Below, in pieces: positions 58,247 to 64,000 of a DNA stretch of 64,000 nt. Location: assembly GCA_030247845.1 (NCBI GenBank), contig JAPDRP010000006.1:682001-746000 (forward strand), written 5' to 3'. This DNA comes from Coniosporium tulheliwenetii (Eukaryota; Ascomycota; Dothideomycetes). Position 1 is the first letter of the stretch. Each line of letters opens with the position of its first letter. The translations under genes were made by a program, and so were the position numbers. The notes below the pieces were generated by a model, which saw only the letters and a program-made list of their open reading frames with translations, had not been told where the DNA came from and did no database searches.

Positions 58247-59596
58247 ATGGCGTCTACGCTCAAAACTACTCTCCCCCTCACTTTTGGTATTGAGCTAGAA
58301 GCAATCTTCGCATTCCATGAGAGCCGCCTACAAAACCATCTCGACAAACACCATCCAGACACAAAAATAGTCAAGGACACCCACTGCAATACGGAACCGG
58401 GCAGTACAGAACAATCGGACGGCTATACCAGCTGGTCGCTCCAGGAAGCCGACAAGAATCCAACAACACAAGGGCCCATCGATGAGCACTGTGGCGAGGT
58501 GTCCAGGCTCCGACAATACCATGAAGAGCCGCTGGAGCTCGCACGGAATGTCATTTGCCAGGCCACAGGCAATGAAGGTATGCGCGTTCACTATACCGCC
58601 GATTACACAAAGCAAGCCGACTACTCGGCGTGGAGCATTTCCAACGACAGCAGCCTGAACGGCCTCACCAAGCAGGCCTTAATGGAGGCCTTCAACGACC
58701 GTATCCCCACGCTCGAAGCCGCCAACGACTGGGACTCCTCGGGGGTCGAGCTCATCTCACCACCATATGCTGACATCGCGCACGCTCGCGACGAAATCTC
58801 CACCATCCTCTCCTCTCTCCGCGGCACATCATCATCAGACTACGGTGCGACCGTCAGCACCATCTGCGGCATGCACGTGCACATCGGCCTCCCCAACAAC
58901 GAGCCCTTCACTATCACCACGCTCCAGCACCTAGCATACTTACTAGTCGTTTACGAAGAGGAGATTAGCCAGCTGCACGAGCCGCAGCGGCATCAGGCCG
59001 CGGAGGAGATCATCACCAACCGCGAGAACTTCTTGCACGATGGCTGTGCGGAGCCCGTGGAGCGGATCATCATCAATCCAGAAACTGGGAAGCGCGAGCG
59101 CAAGCAGTTCGTGCCGATCTTCAAGCCGCTGGAAGAGATCCGCGCGTCGTTGTTCGAGACGGTTGATGCTGCCCCGCAGCCACTAGAGAGGCTGCTCGGC
59201 TTCATGGGCAGGCATCGGGCGCACATCGTCAACTTCTCGGGCCTAGTGAGGGAGGGCAGACCGAATACGGTCGAGTTTCGGCAACATGCCGGCACGCTCG
59301 ACCCGCAGGATGTATTTTGGTGGGTGAAATTCTGTACCGGGCTGGTGCAGCTCGCGCATCGGTATACTATGACTGGAGAAGAGTGCCCGGTGAGTGACTG
59401 GGAAGACAAGATCGACATAGAAGACCTCTTTGAGGCTATACAGTTCCCGGAAGAAGGGAAAGAGTACTTCAGGAAGAGGATGGAGACCTACACGCCGAAT
59501 GCGCCTAAGAGGATAGGTTACTGGGAGGAGTGGGTGGATTGGGATGCAGAGTACGAGTTATCGCGATGCGACTCGCCAATAGGAAATAGCTGGTGA
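58247..59596 (+). CDS. putative amidoligase (glutamine-synthetase/GCS fold)
   Basis: Single exon, 449 residues, MASTLKTTLPLTFGIELEAI. The metal-binding strand is 'FGIELEAIFAFHE', followed by 'WDSSGVELISPPYADIAHAR', 'TICGMHVHIGLPNNEPFTIT' and 'NTVEFRQHAGTLDPQDVFWW'. This order of E-x-E, G-V-E, H-V-H and E-F-R-Q-H is that of the Amidoligase_2 family, ATP-dependent carboxylate-amine ligases related to glutamine synthetase and gamma-glutamylcysteine ligase. Catalytic residues look complete. Substrate unknown. No signal peptide or membrane segment, so cytosolic. The frame is intact. A plain glutamine synthetase or glutamate-cysteine ligase is excluded by the different motif spacing. It lies between the pyrophosphatase and a phosphate transporter-like gene. 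Confidence 0.88.
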   Translation: MASTLKTTLPLTFGIELEAIFAFHESRLQNHLDKHHPDTKIVKDTHCNTEPGSTEQSDGYTSWSLQEADKNPTTQGPIDEHCGEVSRLRQYHEEPLELARNVICQATGNEGMRVHYTADYTKQADYSAWSISNDSSLNGLTKQALMEAFNDRIPTLEAANDWDSSGVELISPPYADIAHARDEISTILSSLRGTSSSDYGATVSTICGMHVHIGLPNNEPFTITTLQHLAYLLVVYEEEISQLHEPQRHQAAEEIITNRENFLHDGCAEPVERIIINPETGKRERKQFVPIFKPLEEIRASLFETVDAAPQPLERLLGFMGRHRAHIVNFSGLVREGRPNTVEFRQHAGTLDPQDVFWWVKFCTGLVQLAHRYTMTGEECPVSDWEDKIDIEDLFEAIQFPEEGKEYFRKRMETYTPNAPKRIGYWEEWVDWDAEYELSRCDSPIGNSW

Positions 59597-61565
59597 TGCG
59601 CAAAGGTAGAGCTAAGACAATGCTTCTAATCATCACCAGGATAGTCCGTGTAGCATACGCATTAGATAAGAAATAGCGATGCATTATCACGTTGACCTAA
59701 CTTCTTTTCTGCGTGAAGTTCCCGTGCGGTATGCACTAACAACTTTACACCTTCAGTCGTGCCTGCAACACGTTCAGCAAGTCACATATGTTCTCCACGG
59801 TCTTCGCAAGCTACCAGTTGGAAGTGTCACGAACTACTAGTCGCGCAGAACCCTCCACTTTGGGACTCGCGCCGGGGAGATAAGGAGCGCTTGAACCCAA
59901 AATCATCAAAGTTTCTCATCTTCATCGTGTTCATCAAGATCCTTAGTATGGGCTTGTCCACTCCATTCGTATTTGCGACAAGTTTACAAGTTTACAAGCG
60001 TGCTCTACGCTCTTCACTGTGTACCAGCTCTGGCGTGGTGAATCTTTCGTGCCATTCAAGGTGATAGGTTCACTAGCGGGCGAGGGCACAGATCGTATGG
60101 CACTGGACTTGCGAAAACCACAGTCAGTCTAGAGGGACATCCAAAAGTTCCGTTACTGCATCGCTGCTCCAGCTTGTTCAACACCAGATTCACCACCAAA
60201 CTGGAATCAAGGTCCTGTCGGTTGTAGAGCAGCTGATTGATTCCACGCGATGGAAAGCAAAAGATATTCAGCAGATTAGCTCTTCAATGCATCGATCACC
60301 TAAGGTATCTTTGATCTGCGGGCTGTGCTTTGGGCTATCACCTCTAGGGCTATGACTAGCTTTCAACGCAGCAACGGACTCTTCAGACGGCCCTTAGTCG
60401 AGTGTAGGGAATCAAATGCTGCTCTGCCCCGCTACCCCTGCTGACCTAGCGTCGGGCGTGGCGCGAAATCCGCCGGTACGGGCCGTCCGATCTCCGCGCG
60501 CCGATCTGCCGCACGTGCCCGCATCTCAACGTGCATGTTCATGGACAGATTCAATTTCCTGGTTTCTCAACAGACCTAACCTAACCTACATCAGGACGAT
60601 TCGTGCTCCGCGATAAGACCCTAGCAGCTTCGTGGATGAAATGAAGCTGGGTCTGTCGGTGATTGGCTAGCAGAATTACCATGGCCCACTCCCACAGACG
60701 AGTGCGCCGAGTGTAGGTCACGCGAGGGTTCCAACGCTGGCGATGAACCAGGAACAATTGAAGGAGCGGAGATACTATACCTGCTCCGCCTGGGATGGAG
60801 AAAGAAGTGGAGTGTCTGAATGAACCGCCAGGGTCTCCAGAGCGTCAATCGGAACAATCCGGGAAAAGACTGATAACACTTATTGCGCTGACAACCATAT
60901 GGCCTCGATTGGCAGCGCGCTATCCACCGAGTCGAATGTCACGAGGTTGCGCAATCGCTGGACGGTCTGATCCCTCTAGGATGATGACGGCTGGGAAGGC
61001 ACGAACAGCGTTGCCAAGAGCACCTCTTATCCTTGTTCTGATCCAACGTCCCCTGCGGTGCCTGCGAATCAAACAATCTTTGAAACGCACGCTCGCGGTT
61101 TCCCGCTGGTTCAGGTCTAATTCTGAGAAGTCTCCAGGCTCATGTGATTCCGCAGCCCCCTAATGCAGGGACGCTTGAAACTGATATCTGATAACAGGGA
61201 TTCGCATCATTCGGTGGCTGCATTCAGAATCAGATAGACTTGGGTTGGTTTGAGATGAACTGGATCTTGGAAGCATGGGGCGCACAGTAAGAGTACCCCG
61301 CTTGTGTATGCGTGATTGTCTATTCTCGAGTTTACCCCGACACGGAAGTCTAGATGTTGATAAGACGCTTCCGTTCTGGCCGTTGACCTGGTGTATCGTC
61401 TTGCCTTCGCATGCTCCTACTCTCAACCCTCGCGCTTGCCAGCTCTGACAAGCCTTCAGCACCCTGACGCAACTTTCAGTTCTGTGCACTCTATGAGCCG
61501 CTAGACACCTGTGTTTGTTGCGAATCGTTTTCCACTCAGCTGGAGAGCTGAACGCAACAAACGCT
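59597..61565. other. gene-poor region
   Basis: About 2 kb without a supportable gene. Frames near 60621-61163 lack family support. A CCTAACCTAACCTA run at about 60575-60588 resembles telomere-type sequence but is too short to interpret. Confidence 0.5.
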
Positions 61566-63646
61566 ATGTCGGAAATGAGCACGACGGAAGCGAATGCTTT
61601 CAAATCTCTGCTGCGTCCGGACGATAGTTACGATCACGGCACCTACTGGGCTGACCTGAGCTTCGGCGAGCGAATCAAGTTCATCCGAAGTGTCGACTCC
61701 AACGAACGACGCCGGGAATTGAGCGCTATCAAGGACACATTCCTAGCGGGGTGCGAAGGATGGAACGGTGCCCTTGCTTGGATAGGATGGATATATGGCT
61801 TCTCCAAGTTGTTCGCTTGGTATTGCAAGAGTGCTGTTCTCCAAGGCGCTGGCATTGGTCTTGAGGGGTGAGTACAGTCCATTCCAGTGTTGCAGCTGAA
61901 TACCCTCACAGCTTCGTCCCGAAGTTGTTCACGTGATGCTTCTCAGCTTTGAATGATACTGATTTGACCATCAGGTACGTTCTCTTCTCCATCGGCAACA
62001 TCAAGCCACTGTTACAGTCCGCCTTTCCAACATGCTGGAAAAGCCACAAAAAATACAACCCGACCTGGCTTCACGCCATTGAATATCTTGAGGTTGTCGG
62101 TATCATCTTCGGCCAGATCCTGGTCGGTTTCATCGGAGACTGGATCGGTCGCCGTTGGGGCCTCATTCAGGACGCTGTGATCATGTTCGTCGGCCTGCTC
62201 ATGCTGACCACAGCATGGGGCGTCACTCTAAACAGCTGGATCATTTTCTATGCCTGGGCTCTATTCTTCTACGGTATTGGTGTGGGTGGCGAGTATCCGA
62301 TGACTGCGACTTCTAGCATGGAGAGTGCAGTCAGCTCCGGCAAGGTCTCGAACAGAGAGGATCGCTTACACCGCGGCCGCAAAGTCACGTCAGCATTCTT
62401 GATGCAGGGCTGGGGACAGTTCCTGAACGTCATCATCCTGATCATTATGCTGTACATCACACATCGCAGCGGTGGCCCACCCTATCCCGAGGCTGCGGTC
62501 CATTGGACCTATCGTGTCAGCTTTGGTATTCCAGCCCTTGGGACGTTGTGGCTCGCCTGGTATAGAGCAAAGAGGATGAAATTCGCCAGCGAAGACCTCA
62601 CTGCGGCCAAGAAGAAGGCCAACGTTACCGGGTACGACACCCAGTCGCTTGGATTGGCCTTCAAGCACTTCGGATCTCGTCTCGTGGCCACCGCAGGAAC
62701 ATGGTTCATGAACGACCTCTTCTTCTACGGCAATAAGTTGTTCCAGAACCAGTTTATCGAGGTCCTCACTCCGGGGAACAAGTCCGTCATGACCACCTGG
62801 AAGTATAACTTGATCAATGTCGCTGTCAGCTTGGCCGGCTACTACTTGGCTTCCTTCTTCATCGACAACAAGCTCTATGGCCGCAAATGGATGATGATCG
62901 TCGGTTTCATGTGCGACTTCGTCCTCTTTATGGTTCCAGCTTGCGCGTTTTATTTCTTCACCTCGAAGAATCACATCCACGCATGCCAGGCCCTGTATTT
63001 CCTCTCATCCTTCTTCAATCAGTTTGGTCCTAATTCCGTCACGTTCCTTGTTGCAGCTGAGGTGTTTCCCACGCCAATTAGGGCAACCGCACACGGCTTT
63101 GCGGCCGCAATCGGGAAGCTGGGGGCCTTGGTTGCCGCCGTTCTCTACAACGACATCAGCACCCAGACCATATTTTACGTCGTACCTTGGTTTGGCTTGG
63201 CCGGCGCCATCCTGACGTTGGTCTTTCTCCCAGACACCACCGGGCTGGATCTCAAGGAGCAGGAAAGGCGATGGTCATACATCAGAATGGGCCGTGAGCA
63301 AGGCTACCACGGCACTGCCCTCCATCCGAAGCATCTCTCTGTATGGGAGCGTCTTCGCGGTGTCGGCAAACAATACGACCTTACGGCTGACTTCGAGCAG
63401 AGAGTGGAAGAGATGCGGGCCGACTGGGAGGCTTGGCAGGTTCGCAAGGCCGAAGAAAAGCTCAAGGATGAAGACGAAGGCCTTGAAGAGGGTTCCGAGT
63501 TTCCTGAAGAGGTCTCGAACTATTTCCACCGGACTGCCACAAATGCTGCCAAGAGCAGACGGGACCGAAGTTCGGACAGCTATGGAGAGAAGACTAAGAA
63601 CCTTCAGGTTCAGTCATCGTCTGAGACGAACAGCACGGAAAGATGA
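61566..63646 (+). CDS. MFS phosphate/glycerophosphodiester permease-like transporter
   Basis: ATG 61566 (MSEMSTTEANAFKSLLRPDD). Intron 61868-61974 joins 'GAGIGLEG' to 'YVLFSIGNIKPLLQSAFPTC'. MFS signatures: 'LVGFIGDWIGRRWGLIQDAV' (loop 2-3), 'YGIGVGGEYPMTATSSMESA' (helix 4-5, as in Pho84/Git1-type phosphate:H+ symporters), 'HWTYRVSFGIPALGTLWLAW' and, in the second half, 'FFNQFGPNSVTFLVAAEVFP' and 'RATAHGFAAAIGKLGALVAA'. The C-terminus is long, charged and cytosolic (ends 'SSETNSTER'). Twelve helices are expected. Phosphate or a phosphorylated organic compound is the likely cargo, but the sequence alone cannot decide. The frame is intact. Confidence 0.87.
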
Positions 63647-64000
63647 GAGCTCAGAAGGACTTTCGCTTAGGCATTCTTAGGTCGATAGCATCAGGGGGTG
63701 CAACAGTCTTTCGCGGCTCAGAGGGGCGTAATAGAATCGGCTTGGAGACCTCTACAGAATTTTCATTGGGGAGTGCGTGGTGTCAGATGATGTACAATTG
63801 ATTGGAATGCAGTCAGCTTGACTTGGGATGAGATGTCTTCCTCACCGTCATGGCCCGAATGAAACATCCGAAGTGTTTATGCACCTTCCCTATGCTGCTT
63901 AGATTGAGTCGCTGGCTGGGGTCCTGGTTGACTTGCGGCCGCCATTCCGCGCCGCACCCAACCACCGGGAGAGTCCATGAGAGGACCTGCCCGTTTGTGT
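63647..64000. other. downstream flank to window end
   Basis: 3' side of the transporter. No gene visible before the edge. Confidence 0.45.

Noticed and set aside
60575..60588. Telomere-like CCTAACCTAACCTA
   Set aside because: Only about two and a half units, six-base CCTAAC rather than CCCTAA; too short for telomeric origin.
55657..63646. Secondary-metabolite gene cluster
   Set aside because: No polyketide synthase, peptide synthetase, terpene cyclase or cluster regulator.

Overview
The window looks like nuclear DNA from a filamentous ascomycete (Pezizomycotina). Coding regions are broken by 45-110 bp GT..AG introns with CTRAC-type branch points. Gene content is typical of these fungi: PEX6, YOS9/OS-9, JAC1, RAD53-like FHA kinase, eIF3d, REX1-type exonuclease, cytidine deaminase, vezatin/INP2-like protein, CorA-like protein. 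A dothideomycete fits the gene set, but this is an inference. About 24 genes are supportable on both strands, plus two gene relics and one small inverted-repeat element.

Layout. 0-6 kb: tail of an alpha/beta hydrolase, an MFS transporter, and a zinc alcohol dehydrogenase convergent with it. 6.3-10.9 kb: one long multi-exon CorA-like membrane protein gene (minus). 11.5-17.4 kb: four minus-strand genes (short-chain dehydrogenase, ER lectin YOS9, mitochondrial Fe-S co-chaperone JAC1, small zinc-motif protein). 17.5-19.8 kb: degenerate zone with a WD40 scrap and an Est1-like pseudogene carrying C-to-T/G-to-A-type stop codons. 19.9-30.4 kb: PEX6, a steryl-ester-hydrolase-type lipase transcribed divergently from it, and a vezatin/INP2-like protein. 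32-35.3 kb: RAD53-like kinase with two FHA domains. 36.7-39.7 kb: Mis18/Yippee-type zinc domain with a long disordered tail. 40.6-44.9 kb: REX1-like exonuclease and a divergent membrane/coiled-coil gene, with a 0.5 kb AT-rich inverted-repeat element between their starts. 45.7-50.7 kb: cytidine deaminase, eIF3d and a conserved fungal unknown. 51-54 kb: two tandem paralogous DEDDy exonucleases. 55.6-63.6 kb: nucleotide pyrophosphatase/phosphodiesterase, amidoligase, phosphate-transporter-like MFS protein.

A feature that runs through the whole window: many conserved genes change reading frame at one or two points, and nearly every break can be explained by loss of one or two bases from a homopolymer (for example at the kinase APE motif, the AAA protein, the lipase and the nucleotide pyrophosphatase). 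This points to sequence or assembly error rather than true loss of function, so I annotate these as genes and mark each break.

Functionally the region is mostly housekeeping (translation, ER quality control, Fe-S assembly, checkpoint, peroxisome biogenesis). I see no secondary-metabolite cluster, no CRISPR array and no rRNA. I could not confirm any tRNA by eye. The least understood items are the amidoligase, the tandem exonuclease pair, the Mis18-domain protein, the short inverted-repeat element and the inactivated Est1-like gene.
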